From Phoebastria nigripes (lineage: Eukaryota > Chordata > Aves > Procellariiformes > Diomedeidae): a DNA stretch of 64,000 bases. Location: assembly GCA_035582835.1 (NCBI GenBank), contig JAYKAV010003266.1:241194-305193 (forward strand). The letters run 5' to 3'. Shown piece after piece: positions 38,801 to 52,660 of the stretch. The position numbers were made by a program, and so were the translations under genes. Every line of letters begins with the position of its first letter. Within the stretch, counting starts at the first letter, position 1. Under the pieces are notes generated by a model. It did not search any database. It was not told the DNA's origin and worked only from the letters and a program-made list of their open reading frames with translations.

Positions 38801-41800
38801 GCATCTCTCTTGGTTTGAAGTAAATTATTTTGCTTCTTAAATAACTTTTTTAAAGAATAAACTTTGAATTCTTTGGTTGCTTCTTTTGTGGTAGTGATCT
38901 GGGCACAGGATCCACAACTAGCTTACAGAAAGCTTGTAACAATGCTACCTGCTTTCTAGATCTGGGGGATCTATTGTCACTTCTGTAATGTGGCATGAAC
39001 AGCTGTATCATATATGTTCGCTATAGCACAAATAAGTAGTGAGAGTGGCTTTGAGACGTACCATAGGCTTGTTCCAGAGTACAATTTTACTGACTTCACC
39101 AATCTGTGCCATCAGTGTTGAGTCTCTATATTTGTAGTGGGGTCCCTCATAATATTTTTGCTGACTTTGCCCTTGGAAAGGATGCTTCCTAAGTCAAAAA
39201 AAGGGGGAGGGGAAATTTCTTTACTTGGTATTCCAAGAGTGAAATCAGCTTTAAAGTTATTGCTGCGTCCAAATCATGCTCTCTGTTAGGCTTTTAGGTT
39301 GCTTAATTCAGTCTTCTAAAATACTTCCCTGTTGGCTTTCCTCCTGCAATAAGGCAAATTGCGTTGGACCACACAGTAAGTGTGCTTTAAGTGTGTTTCT
39401 CCTAAGACGTTGTGTCAGGCCTCTGGAACGCAGAGTACAATCTGTTTTCTGTGCAAGGAACTTAAGAATAGACTCCTAGTAACGGGTATAAAATTCCTTG
39501 CACTGTGTAGCTGCAGTAGTCACTGCCTGTTCCAAAAGGAGAGATTCAGAATATGAGTACAGATGGGTGCTTAAAAGCAAGGGTTTTCTTGGCTTATTAG
39601 GAAAGCTTTCCTCCAATATGATTGTTACCTGTAACAATCTGTTCCTAGAAACTAGTTCACACTTTAAGGACTTACTGACTTTTGTTGCATACTGGAGCGG
39701 AGGCTGATTTAAACAGCCCTAGAGGAGTCTGTGTAGGGAATGACTAAGAGCAATGTGGGGAGAGAAGAACTTGCTGAGGCTCTTCTTAGTGCAAGGTGCT
39801 GTTGGTCAAAGGCACAGCACATCAAGGAGCGCCCCTGTGAGTTTCCACATTATCCTCTCTCTGTTAATACTTTTCTTCTTCAGGAATTGAAACCCTTTTC
39901 TAGCAAAACTTGCCCCTAGGCTTCTGTTTGGACAGCTACCCCTGTGATATGGCTGCTCTGCTAGGCGAACTAGAGGAAGATCCTGCTAAATACCCTGAGC
40001 CAAATTTCTGGCATGTTTGGCCATTTTCCTTTGACTAGACCTAGGTGGAATGAAGGCAGCTCAGAGATAAAAGTGTGGGGTTTTAGAGCCACTCTGAAGC
40101 CTCTGGGTGTGAATCACTCACTTTCCAGCTGAAAAAGAGTGGGAAGATGGTTTGATTGTATTCAGTACTTCGGTTTAAAGAGGCTGTAGATCTAACTTTA
40201 GCACAGCATACCCAAGCTTTACTCGTATTTCTACCATGAACCCAACTAAGTTGACCCCATGATTTAAAAAGCTAGGGGATCAAGAGACCTCTTGAGGAAG
40301 ATGACCTCTGCACCCTAAAGGTTATTTTTGGTTTCAGATGTGAATCCCAAGATCTTGATATATCCAGAAAGGTTAGGGACAGATATAGTCCCTGTGGGAG
40401 AGCAAACAAGCAAGAGCCAGTTTTTATTGACCTTAAATGAAATAGTTAAACAATAATGTGGTGTGGGAACTTACAAACTGGGGAATGAGTAAGAACAAGA
40501 ATAATTCAGAAACTGACAATTGCTGTCAGCATGAGAGAGGAGACCAGGTATTAGAGATCAAGACTGTAACAGCATCCCAGCTTTGCCCTATTGGCTGTGC
40601 CTCTGCATGTTGGGGGGGAATAAATTTATATTCTTGGGGAATATCTGGGAAGTGGGGCTAAAACTCCCTGAATTCTGGAGAATTTCTTAATTGTAATCCA
40701 GCATGTTTTCAAGTTGTGCATGTCAAATAGTGATCTTTCAGAGAGAGTATTTGGATGCTCTGGAAATTATCTTAGCTGGAGATGCTGCGCCAGGTTTCAG
40801 CTCATCTGGCTTCACTGACTAGTTGTGCCACAACCTTCCCATGCACCTATGGACAAAATCTATGACTTGTTATTTCTAGCTCTGTATCTTATGGAAGTAA
40901 CTCTTTCACTTATTCCAGCCTTCTGGGACAAGGCCTTTTCATAGCTGTTCCTACCAAATATTGCACAGGAAGCCCTTACATGCACATAATTCCAAACAAT
41001 GTTGTCTTTTCCAGGGGTGCTAGTTTTTCTGTTCCCTTCAATGTTATGACCAAAGTCACCTTTTAAATCAGCAGCAAGACTGTGCTGACTATAGCCTGAA
41101 TGCTTTGCTTGACTCATCCTGATTTCAGTGCAGTTTTTCAACTCCATCAAGAAGTGAAGTATAAACAAACAGGAAAAGACTCTGTTTCAAATCGTAAGTA
41201 TTGTATCCTTCTGACCTGTTTGGGCTTACGGCTTCCCACCAGGAAGCTGAGTCAGAAGCTCAGAGTAACCCTGGCAACATGCAGGGCACCACAAATTCTG
41301 GCCATTTTCTTCAGATGGGAGCTGTTCTCCAACTTCATGTGAGAGATCTGAAGAAGTAGGTTTGAGGAGACCCTAAAGGACTGGGTACAACCCTCAATGC
41401 CTGTATGCTAGAAAGAATCTACTTAAAACAAGCTGAGAGGTACTTCCCAAACTGATACCCTGCTCTGCCAGATCCAAGCCACTGTGTGTAGCTTAAGGGA
41501 GGAGTTTCTTGCCACACCTTGGATTGTACTAAGTGCTCGTCTCTGTAAGATATGCCTTGATTATGGCTCACCACATACAGAACTGAATATCACCTTACTA
41601 TTATGATACAAAGTTTTATAAAGGCAGTTCCTGAAAAGCTCAGGAACAAAATATAGCTCCTTGCACTTTCCTTTGTGTGTTTGATTGATTGATTGATTCA
41701 GCTGGGAAGATGCGAGGACATCTGTGCAACTCCTGTTGCTAAAATCCAGTCTTTAAGTAGACCCCTCTCTCAGGAAAAATCTTCTCTGAATAGCACACTG

Positions 41801-42080
41801 GTTGGTGAGAGCACATCATTTGTACCTATTTACAGCTCCTGTTCTGATGAGAACATCAGCCCTGTGCCTTAGGGATTTCCTTTAAACCATTGGTTCAGCA
41901 CAGAAGACATCAGTTTTAGCCTCTCTTAAAAGACTGACTTCCACAGTCCACTTTAGAAAGGTGCAACTGTCCTGGGAAGTAGCAATCTGGCCGGACAACA
42001 GGTGAAACTCTACTAAATGTAAAATGAAAGCCTAACTGGGAGGAAAAAAAAAAAAAAGTAAACCTTAAATTTGAGCCCTG
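35801..42080. other. NRAS-AMPD1 interval, no coding gene seen
   Basis: AT-rich sequence with only short open frames. It may include an extended NRAS 3'UTR (poly(A) candidates at 37,418 and 38,856). TATA-like strings occur (for example near 38,105) without other promoter support. A donor-like ATC|GTAAGT at about 41,194 has no convincing exon. A four-unit GATT repeat lies at 41683-41698. No CR1 or other known repeat was recognised here. Confidence 0.5.
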
Positions 42081-42278
42081 GTTTCACCTGTTTCAGTGCT
42101 TGTGGTTGCACTTTAAATAGTCTTATAGTTGACCTCTGTTCTCCTTTTAGAGTGGGAGAGTCTAATTACAGGGAAGGGAAAGCAGTAAAATTAGTGTTAG
42201 GCTGTTGTGCAGTCAGTCAACTACTTGTGCTCTGTTACAGTAGGGTGTTACTTGAGGCTCTGCAAACTTGCTGCAAAG
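42081..42278 (+). promoter_or_regulatory. AMPD1: Presumed AMPD1 promoter region (muscle-type motifs)
   Basis: Upstream of the first AMPD1 coding segment there is no CpG island, as expected for a tissue-restricted gene. A CACCTG E-box lies at 42085-42090. An A/T-rich CTTTAAATAG at 42111-42120 is one base off a MEF2 consensus and could also act as a TATA-like element. The rat and human AMPD1 promoters are known to use MEF2, which makes this reading reasonable but unproven. The start site is not defined. Confidence 0.4.
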
Positions 42279-44208
42279 ATGTCACGGGTGAGAATTCCAG
42301 GTAGGTCTGAAAGCAAGTAGTGAGACAAGGAGCCACAGGGCAGGCTTGTTAGCCTGCAGCCCCTGAGATTTTGATGGTGTGGTATTTTGCAGTCCAGGGG
42401 ACCTCACTGGGGTCTTTGAGCGTTTTTCTTCCTGCTTGGAGACATTTTTGGATAGTGCAGCAAAGAAATAGCGTTATTGTTTAAATCTTGCTCTGCTCAT
42501 ACTGAAGAAAAATATTGTCCCTCCTGCAGTGTAATGTATTCTGTAAATGTATCCTGTAACGATACCATTAAATTACCGTGGAAGAGGTCAGAGGGATTTC
42601 AGGAGTCTCTGGTCAACCTGACTAAGCTCAGAAGATGTGGGGTGCTGCAGTCCCGAGGGGATGGGGAACACAAGCTGGGCAGCAGGAGTAGGGCCAGCCA
42701 GGCTTTGCAGAACAGTACAGAGGGACATGTGACTGTCATTACAGAGCCCTGAAGAATATCGGCACCAAACAGTTGTGATAAAAGCACGTTTAGAATTGCA
42801 GTGCTGTGTGGTATAATAGACACTGTCCTGGTATGTAAAGCTAGTGTTAAAGCCTGGCCCTGCAACATCAGTGGGAGTTTGTTGACCTTCATGAGTGTAA
42901 TTCTCATCCACTAAAGAGATGAAAGGTCAAACTAGGCATTTCTGGGATGCTTAGCTTGCAAATGAATACGTGGAGTTCAAATGCCAGAAGAGTATGTTCT
43001 GCAGGCTGGACTTTGGGAAGTCGGCAGCTGGTTACTTGTGATGCCAGAGCTCCAGTTTGAATTTTTTGGGTCAGATGGGAAAGGTATGAGTTGCACCACC
43101 AAAATGTTGATGACCCACAGATCTTCACTCCTGGTCATACAGTGTAACTGCAGCGTCTCAGCTGTCTGATCCTGTTGGTGAATAAGTGGAGATGTGACCA
43201 TAGGCGGCAGGAGGATGAAACTTAGCATCTTTGAAATGACCATCCATCCTGATCTTCACAAAGGATGGCGAGTCATGGACAAAAAATAGCAAAGCAGCCC
43301 CGGTGCTCTGAGTCACTAAAATATTTGCTTTCTTGTTCAGGCAGGAGAATGCTGTTCTGCCCTCTTAAGTTGTTCCTATGCTCTTCTGCATCCCTTTGCC
43401 TGGACACAGGTGTAGGGAGAGACCTTCCAAGACAGCTCAGTCTTATTAGATGACTAGGTATCTGTTAGTTGCTTGTAGTGTTGACTGAGGTGATCTAGGT
43501 TCTAGAAAATGCTGTTCTCCTTGGACAGCTGCAGGGAAACGCAGAGACTGCTGTAAGGCAGAAGCTCTGCCAAAGAGCCTCAGGTTGGATGGCATCTGCA
43601 GTGTGGTTCATTTATGCGCATGCCACCAAGGCTGTATTGTGGAACAGTAAATATTGAACTTAGATCTTTATATTGTACAAAGTGACAAGTACTGTTGTTT
43701 CTTTTGTACATGGAAGGCTTTGGCTATACTTGTACTTTACTAATCCCTTTTTAATCATGGATGAGATGATTAGGCAAAAAGGCTTAGATTTTGAAGGGCT
43801 GATCACATCTGTTTTTATTTTGTTTCTGTTTTATCTCAACCAGCAGAAGAAAAAGGTGAGTATTGCTAGGCTTTTTATATGCTCTGCTGTGCTGCTGCCT
43901 AGACATGATCTTTGGAAACAAACAGCAGTTACCTGATGAGGGTGATCTTTCAGCAGTTGGGGAAGATGCTATTTCTCAGCAGTGCCAGCTGTGCCTCTCA
44001 CTGTTTCATGGAATGGTTCCAGCTTTTTGGTCCTTTGATATATGAAGCTGCTATTCGTTAAATATTGTCCTAGCACACCTGAGCTCCTGCTTAGGAGATA
44101 GACTTTTTTTAGTGGAGTTCCTTCCTCTGTGGCGGGAGGTGAAACATTTTGCAATTTCTCTTGCACCTGTTGTTCACACTGTTGCTGTTTTTCTGGGTTT
44201 GGTTTTTT

Positions 44209-44249
<41 letters not shown>

Positions 44250-47200
44250 GAGATCCATCCTAAAGTAACTTCTTTGGAATGCATCCTGCTCCTAGTGTCT
44301 TAGTGGATTTGATCCATGAGGGAACAGATCCAATGCTTCATCTCCTTTATTCAGGTTGCATTCCACAGTATGGTGCCCCTGCCCTCTTCTTCCTGCTTCA
44401 TGTTTGCTGAGGCCTTATGTGTCAGCAGAAAACATTTCTTGCTGAGACACCTGTCATCCCAGAGACCCTAACAGTGGGCAATAATAGCATAGTGCAAAAA
44501 ACTGCATTTTGTCTTCTAGGAAGCATGTTGGGGCCCACTGATGATACAGCAACTTTACAACAGCAAGCAACTTTTGTTGCTGAAATCCTGTTTTTGTGAC
44601 ATTGCACTGCTGAGAAAAGGACCTAGTGCCAGAATTTTCCCNTGTGTTTGTAGCTCTGCACAAGCCCTTTTGCCTTACCATGTAACAGCAGGGAAAGGAA
44701 GACCCTGTGTTATGCCCCCCCACTAACTCACAGCTAGGACCTTGGAACTGCAAATTCAGGACTACAGGGATAAACTATTTTGATCCCCCCAATACCCTGT
44801 GGGAAAAAAAAGGCTAGATTCATTACTGAAAATCTCTTGTAGGTCTGGCACACTTCTGCCATGCATATCAGTCCTTTCTGCTTTGGTCCTCATCTGCTGA
44901 CCATGTCCTGTCTGACATGTCAATGGTGTGGTCCATCTTTCAGCATCGATCCTCACTACGCTTCATGCTGAGCTGCCAACTGCTGGCAAAACCTGCTTGA
45001 TTAGTGTCCTTATGCTGCTATGCAAATGTGCGCTTCCAGGAGATGTTGCCAGAAGAGCCCTTAGGTTCTTATTTTATGGTATTTTGTTGGCAGTAGAAGG
45101 GCTTTTAACCTTCTTTCTCCTACTTCATAAAGCTCTAGCCAACCTTGTGTCAATGGCAACTTTTGTCGGGCTATATTAGCTGGCACTTTTGCAGCATGCT
45201 GCACATGATGGGCTGAGAGGGGTCTAGTCCACATGATGGTTCCCTAGCTAGGAGCTCTTCAGCTGCACTGTGATGGCGGGAACTAAGTGCTTGGGCTGCC
45301 AGCTCTGTCCATCTCCATCTATATCTCTGTCTTCATCCTGACTGGATGCCTTGTGGAGGAAGTGGGTCTTGGGCTTCCTACAGCTGTAAGAGCTCTGCCA
45401 GTCTTCCCCTCTTCCCCCCAGTGCATGCTCTTCCAAGTGCCCTTCCTAAGGACTTGCTTCTTTCTGGGCCTTTTCACACTACTCTTGGACTGTGGGTTGT
45501 ATTTACCTTTTCTGNTGTGCTGGGGGTGTCTAGGTATGTCTCCAGCCCACTATGTGTGGCCCAGGCTCTTTAAGCTTGTTGCAAATTTTGGAGGTTGCTC
45601 AGAGTCTTCCAGGCAGCATGGAGGTGTAGGTGTCATAAGGCAATGACAGCTAAGCATTAAGCTGACTGCAAGGGGCACCTGCCTGTTAGGGTGGCTGGGA
45701 ACCAGCTGCCTGGGTGACCCTGCACTCTGCTCCTTCTCCTTGCAGAGATGGATGAGGCAATGCGCTCCTTTGCACAGAAGGTCTTTGCCTCTGAGGTGAA
45801 AGATGAGGAGATCAGGCAAGAGATCTCTCCTTTTGATGTGGAAGAGATCTGCCCCATCTCACGCCAGGAAATGAGAGTGCACATGATGCTTCAGGAGAGC
45901 TCTGCCACAGCAGAAAAGCGGTGAGCAACAACCAGGGCAGTTGGGGAAAGGAGAGGAGCATTGCCTGCACATCCCCAGCCAGAGCTGGAAGAAAAGAGGG
46001 GGAACATAGATCAAGGCCTGTGAAAGCAGCTCATGGGATAAATCCTTGGTAATCCCAGGGCATCTGTCAGGTACTTCAGGGTTTCCTCTCCAACTTTTCC
46101 CACTGTTAGACAGAAAGACACCCTTGACCTGTTCCCTGGGTGTCAGCATGGCAATGGCCACAGAGCTGTTGGAGAGGGAGACTTGGAGACCTTTCTCTGG
46201 AAAGGTGTGACTTCCAAAGACCATGCTTGAAAGTCTGTGGCTACTTTGTGTGCTGTGGCCTCTACTCTTTGCAGTGTCTGTTTAAGGTGCTCAGAAAGCA
46301 CCAGTGAGATGATTCATGTTGTGCACAGTTGCAACATGGCTGTGCTAAGTGCCCCTGACCCTGCACCTGTGTGTGGCCATGGAGTTGGGGCTGTTTGCCT
46401 GAGGCATTCCTCCCTGGCAGGAAGAAGCGCCTGCTCCGCCTGAAGACAATTGCATTGGCAGTCCCTGTGGCTCAGAAGTCTATAACTAGACTGTCCGCTA
46501 TTGATGAGGTCATCTCTACCTCCCCCCTGTACCAGACTGTGCCTGACTTTCAGCGGGTACAGATCACAGGGGATTATGCCTCTGGGGTAGGTACTTGCAT
46601 GGCTATACCCTTCCCCATGCTGACTACCATCTCACCTAGTCCCTGCCTGTCTGTCAGTAGTGCCCAGTGTCACAGGAGTCTGTAGCAGCTGCAGTGGGGA
46701 TAGTCTGTGTCTTCCAGCTCAGTGTGTGTCTCATGAGCATTTGATGGTGCCCTGCTGCATCCCTGGAGGATCCGGAGCTGAATTCCTTAGCAGGAGTCTG
46801 TGGGGTGCTGCATGCTTCCCATAGGATTCTCGGGACAGGGCAGAGGGGAAGGCATGGCAGGGTAGGCTATACTCATTCTGTTGCAGCCTGCTCCTACTTG
46901 CACGCAGCTATATCTGTCTGAGATCTATGCATGTCACAGAATCCCAGAATGGTTGAGGTTGGCAGAGACCTCTGGAGGTCATCTGGTCCAACCCCCCTGC
47001 TCAAGCCGGGTCACCTAAAGCCAGTTGACCGGGACTGCTATCACATCCTGTGCTAATTCCTCCTTCTCCTCTACAGCCTCCTATTACATTTGTGCTGCTT
47101 CTGAGATACTGCTGGCAGGTTGCTTCCTCCTGGGCTGGAGCAGGTTGCTCAGCTTGGAGTTGCATAGCAGAGGAACAATTAGGGGAAGCTGAAAGTGCCT

Positions 47201-50200
47201 CCATGGACAGGCACGTTCCTTCTGCCATGATTGTAGCTAGCTGCAAGTGCTGCATGGTATTCTCCCATGCTGCTCCGGTCTGATCTCTCCTGACTGCCCA
47301 AAACACTTGTCTGTACAGTAAATCAAAAATTCTTGACACGTTGGGTCAGTGTATGTTGTTGGTCCTGCTTCAGTTTCAGCCTGGGCTCCAAAAATAGCTT
47401 TTAGTGTTTTGCCCAGGCCTAGCTTCCATTTCAGTGCCAACTACAGTTTGCAGTAAGGAATGTAAGAGGGGATGACAGCTGGAATTCATTGGTTCTGGTG
47501 TGAGGAACTTCCCTTTGCCATGTCTAGGACTTTGCCTATCATCCCGTCTTTGCCCTGCTCAGGCAGAGCAGTGGGAGGGAGGGGATGATAAGGTATGTAT
47601 CTTGCTGTGAACAAAATTGTCCTCTTTACATCTTGGTGCACCAGGGTATCTCTCAGGCAGCTAGCTTCCAGTTGTGTGGTTGCGTTCAGCAACAGCCCTC
47701 TTGCAGGTGACAGTTGAAGATTTTGAAGTTGTCTGCAAAGGCCTGTACCGTGCCCTGTGCATCCGGGAGAAATACATGCAGCAGTCTGTGCAGAGGTTCC
47801 CCAGGACCCCATCTCAGTACCTGCGTGCTATTGAAGGCGAGGTCTGGAAGGCGAGTGGCACTGGCCCAGGTACATCTAGGCACCTGGAGGGTTTTCCTCT
47901 CTGGCATCAGCATGGGGTGGGCAGGCGTCAGAAAAGGGTTGCGGAAGTGCTCCACAGGGGAGTCGCTTGCCCAGGCCTCCTCTTCAGTGTCACAGTGGTG
48001 GGGCTGTCCCTGCCCTCTGCCTGGGGTGGAGGCGCATGGCAGGCTTGTGGGGTTTTGGCTGGCAGCCTGTGCCTCATGGTATTCTCCTTTTGGTCCAGTG
48101 TTCACCCCGCCAGTGAAGGATGGACAGGATCCCTTTGAAACTGGGAATCTTGCTGAGGACCTGGGATACCATGTCCAGATGAAGGATGGGGTAGTTTACA
48201 TCTATGGAGACAAGGCAGCGGTTGGCAGAAATGAGCCAAAGGACCTGCCCTACCCCAGTCTCGAGCACTTCGTTGATGACATGAACTTCCTCTTGGCCCT
48301 GATTGCACAGGGGCCTGTGTAAGTGCACAACCCAGCACTGCTGGGTGCAGCTGAACAGGTCCTGCCTCAGCAGGCAGAGGGAGGTCAGGGCAGAGCCAGG
48401 GTTGCCCCCTCCTCTTCCTGGGAAGAGGGAGGAACCCGCTGATGACATACCTGCAGCCTGCTGGCTACCAAAGTGTCCTTGGCCCTTGTCAACTGTCTTG
48501 GTTGCGGTCTTAAGCAAAGTCAGCATTCAGGGGTTGGAGACATGCCCTGCAGGTATGCTTACACCTGGCCAGGCCTTCCTTTGAAGCTCTGTAATAGAGC
48601 CAGGAGAAGCACCTTAGGGAAGCAGGCCAGGCCAGCATGAACTCCTCCACCTCAGGTGAAAGCTGCGTCCCTGTGTTTGACAGGCCATGCCCCTGTGTTG
48701 AGGGGTAAGAAGCCCAGCCACTGTTCTGCCCTTTGCTTTCACTAGTAAGACCTACGCTCATCGGCGCCTGAAGTTCCTCTCATCCAAATTCCAAGTGCAT
48801 GAAATGCTAAATGAAATGGAGGAGATGAAAGAGCTGAAGAACAACCCCCACCGGGACTTCTACAACTGCCGGAAGGTAAATGACAAGGCTTACAGCCCTA
48901 GTGACTCTGAAGACGAGCTGTCTTGGTGCCTTCCCCTCCCTGAGAACTGGATATTAGAGTCAAGGTCTGTGGCACCTACATTGTTCCTGCTAATGGGATG
49001 GTGCTGACTGGGCTGCTCTTGGCCTAGGCCTATTGTGTTCATCTGCTGGGCTGAGCCGTGCTCCCCACACAACTTGGGCTCACCTAAGGGGTTTGTTAGC
49101 TTCCCTGTGATGGTACCCAAGCATCCCAACTTGAAGCTAGATAGCTGTCCCTCTGGTTTCTCAGGTGGACACACACATCCATGCTGCAGCCTGCATGAAC
49201 CAGAAGCATCTTCTGCGTTTCATCAAGAAATCATACTGTGTGGATGCTGACCGTGTAGTTTATGATGCCAAGGGCAAACAGCTCACTCTGAAACAGCTTT
49301 TCCAGCAGCTCAATCTGCACCCCTATGACCTGACAGTGGATTCCCTGGATGTCCATGCTGTAAGTGGTAGGGCATTTACTGTAAGACCACTCTTGGGTCA
49401 CTCTCATCCATCCCTGTAGGCATGGCTTTTCCCCTCCCTGTGTACCCATGACATGTCGTGCATGTTAGTGTTTGTGGCAGGATGTAGCAGCTCCCGGCTT
49501 TCCCATTTTGGGTTGTTTGGATCAGTCCCTGCTCTGCTGGTATGCTTGGACCCAGTGTGTGTGTGTANTATTTGCCCCTGATCTTCCCTACACCAGGGGC
49601 GGCAGACATTTCAGCGCTTTGACAAGTTCAATGACAAGTACAACCCTGTGGGTGCCAGCGAGCTGCGTGACCTCTATCTGAAGACAGAGAATGCTATCAA
49701 TGGCGAGTACTTTGCTACCATCATCAAGGTGAGAATAGAAGGGAGGAGAAAGCAGTTAAGCTGTGGTGCTGCTGTGCCCAGGGACTGGAGGGTCCCTATG
49801 CAACTGTCTGTTCTGGTTTGCAGGAGGTTGGCTCTGATCTGGAGGATGCCAAGTACCAGCACGCGGAGCCTCGCCTCTCAATCTATGGGCGATCAGCTGA
49901 GGAGTGGCCCAAGCTAGCCAGCTGGTTCAACAAACATCGGGTCTATTCCCCCAACATGAAGTGGATGATCCAAGTACCCAGAATTTAGTATGTGCTGTGG
50001 GTCTGAGAGAGCACTGTGCCTTACAGTGCACTATACCTCATTTTTTATCCTGAAGGGATTATGGGGACAGTGTGCCATGTTATTCCTCTGCTAGCAGCTA
50101 ATCACTGTCTCTGTCCACAGTGATGTGTTCAGGTCTAAGGATTTCCTCCCACACTTTGGGAAGATGCTGGAAAATATCTTTGTTCCTGTGTTTGAGGCAA

Positions 50201-52660
50201 CTGTCAATCCTCAAGCCCACAAAGAGCTGAGTGTCTTTCTACGCCACGTGAGTGTCACATGATGATGTCGTCAGGGTGTGGTGAGCACTCACATTCCTGT
50301 TTGTGCATAAGAAATGGGGTATTGGCCCTGACATGGAAAATGTCATTAGTGGGCTTGTGGCCCTACTGCCACATTCTGGGAAAGGGGGTGTGAGTCCAGA
50401 AGTGCTGGGAGGTGTCAGACTCCCTGAGCTGGCTGCTGTGGGGCTGTGAGAAATGCTGCCCACTTACCTCCTGGAGAAGTGGTTTGGTGTGAGCTTTATT
50501 TCTAGCCCTTGATAGAGCTTGGGGTTTTGTGAGGAGCAAGGTCTGCAACCTTGCCCCTGACTCTGCTTTTGGGTGGGGCAGGGCTACAGGCTACAGCTGG
50601 GCTATGGCAAGCTGCAGTGGGGCAGGGTGAGCCAGCCTACCTGGGCATGATGAGGTGGGGAGCTTTGAGATGCAGCTTTTTTGTTACCTTGCCAAGCAGA
50701 TCACTGGTTTCGACAGCGTGGATGATGAATCCAAGCACAGTGGACACATGTTCTGCACTGAAAGCCCAAAGCCAGAGCAGTGGACTTCTGAGAAGAACCC
50801 ATCCTACACCTACTATGTATACTATATGTATGCCAACATCCTGGTGCTTAACAACCTACGCAGGTGAGGCCCAGGATCTGCTAAGGGACCTGCAACGGGC
50901 TGGCAGAAGGGGGGCTGCCTCATGAGTTGTCTCAGCTCTTTGATTGTTGGTGTGAAAGAAGTGGAGCCCTCCTTGCTCTGCCACCAGTGTAGTTTGGAGC
51001 TTCATGTCCCGGAGCAATCCAAACACCCCTCAGTAGGAAGTGTGATGGACTGGGGTGAAAACTTTGGGATTGCAGAGAGGCATCTATTGCATGCACAGAG
51101 GAGAAAAGAGAACAAGTAATGTGCTCCTAGGTCAAGCTGGATTCTTGGGGACCCACTGGTAGGGGCAGAGCTGGACCTGAAGTCAGGGAATCTTGCATCC
51201 TATGCCACCTAACCCTGCTGCTTGCCTGCTCTGAGTCCTTCTTTCATGTGCCTAGGCAGCGTGGTATGAACACGTTCCTCTTCCGTCCACACTGTGGGGA
51301 AGCTGGGGCCATCACACATCTGCTTACAGCCTTCATGACAGCAGATAATATCTCCCACGGTCTCAACCTCAAGAAGGTAAGTGGAGTAGTCTGCCACAGA
51401 GCAGCCCAGGCATGGCAGAGGAGGAGAACCTGTTCACAGCTGGCCTCCACTGTAGCTGACAGTTAATTGTGCCTCTGCTTTAGACTGACACAGCCTGGCT
51501 TCGGGCAGACTTACATGCTTCTCTGGGTTTCTCCAGGTGCGTTTGGGGGTGTAGCTGAGAAACGTATTCAGATTTCAGGGGTTCAGCCTCACAGACCTAT
51601 AATTGGATATGTCTGTTATCATTTGAGCCAGCTGAGTTCTGAAATCAGACAGGTTTGAACTCACTTGGCCTCTCGTGCTCCATGTGGGCCCTGGAGGACT
51701 GCTAGCTTGCCTCTCTTTTCTTGCACACGAGTTCTGTGCACCAGATTTCCTGGCTGGGGCACTGGGCTGATCTGAGGAGTGACCTCGGAGAGGTGAAGGG
51801 TGCAGCAACTTTATCCCTAACCTGGCACCTCTGCTCATCTTTGCAGAGCCCGGTGTTGCAGTACCTGTACTTCCTTGCCCAAATTCCCATTGCTATGTCC
51901 CCACTCAGCAACAACAGCCTCTTCCTGGAGTATGCGAAGAATCCATTGCCTGACTTCCACCAGAAGGGCCTTATGGTGTCCCTTTCTACAGATGACCCCA
52001 TGCAGTTTCATTACACCAAGGTACGGTGTGAGCTGGATCACCTCCTACTGTCTGAGCACTGGTGCTGGGACTGTGTGGGCCTCATTTTTCAGGGAAGTCA
52101 GCAGCATTTGCAGAGGGTCCAGCGTGCTGGGCCATCTCTGGGATAGACCATGCAGGCCTCTAACACAAGCCTGTGGCTGCAGGAGCCCCTGATGGAGGAG
52201 TATGCCATTGCTGCCCAGGTCTTCAAGCTCAGCACCTGTGACATGTGTGAAATTGCCAGAAACAGTGTCCTACAGTGTGGCCTGTCCCATGAGGTAGGTG
52301 CCTCTCTGGGGAGGGTGGGCTTGGCCCTGCCCGCCGTGGTCCCTGCCTGCCTGAGGAAGGGGACGAAGACAGAGGCTCTGTCTGCGTGCTCAGGGCAGGG
52401 CTTCTCTGCAAGGCCTTGAGGGAGCCTGGCAGCAGCGAGCATTCCCCTCGGGTGCTGCCAGGAGGGGCCTCTGAGGTCAGTGCCGTTGTCCTTGTCTCTG
52501 GCAGGAGAAAGCCAAGTTCCTGGGTGAAAACTACCAGGAAGAGGGGCCCCAAGGCAACGATATCCGGAAGACAAACGTGGCTCAGATCCGCATGGCCTAC
52601 CGCTACGAGACCTGGTGCTACGAGCTCAACCTCATTGCCGAGGGCCTGAAAACCGACTAG
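42279..52660 (+). CDS. AMPD1: AMPD1, AMP deaminase 1 (myoadenylate deaminase), 16 coding exons
   Basis: Exons: 42279-42300, 43844-43855, 45746-45920, 46421-46586, 47707-47869, 48099-48318, 48746-48875, 49165-49359, 49597-49728, 49824-49987, 50121-50247, 50700-50863, 51256-51376, 51847-52020, 52183-52293 and 52505-52660. They total 2232 nt in one frame, or 743 residues (human about 747). The enzyme hydrolyses AMP to IMP and ammonia in muscle, in the purine nucleotide cycle. Catalytic features seen are the metal-binding pair in [15 protein letters not shown] (His300 and His302), HCGEAG (His569, Glu572) and the deaminase signature SLSTDDP (642-648). The poorly conserved N-terminal part (about 1-115) is regulatory in the family and follows the human AMPD1 pattern ([23 protein letters not shown]). 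The first two exons were found by phase and by homology to human MPLFKLPAEEK, giving MSRVRIPAEEKEMDEAM here. Confidence 0.95.
43844..43855 (+). other. AMPD1: AMPD1 12-nt microexon
   Basis: CAGAAGAAAAAG is preceded by a long pyrimidine tract ending CTCAACCAG and followed by GTGAGT. It enters at codon position 2 and leaves at codon position 1, encoding most of AEEK plus the first base of the next codon. This equals the size, phase and position of mammalian AMPD1 exon 2, the alternatively spliced miniexon that carries the common human nonsense variant at Gln12. The equivalent codon here is GAG (Glu), split across the junction. Confidence 0.85.
44211..44244. repeat. T homopolymer
   Basis: An uninterrupted T run in AMPD1 intron 2, preceded by a T-rich patch. 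No retroelement body seen next to it. Confidence 0.85.
46934..47040 (-). mobile_element. CR1 LINE 3'-end fragment
   Basis: Read on the plus strand the segment begins TCACAGAATCCCAGAATGG, followed by the typical CR1 sentences 'gagacctctggaggtcat' and 'ctggtccaacccccctgctc'. This is the reverse complement of the 3' end of avian CR1 retrotransposons, so the element is on the minus strand. Only about 100 bp remain, within AMPD1 intron 4. Non-coding and inactive. Confidence 0.88.

Noticed and set aside
47686..48526. Minus-strand ORFs of about 140-150 codons
   Set aside because: Antisense shadows of AMPD1 exons 5 and 6 and their GC-rich introns.
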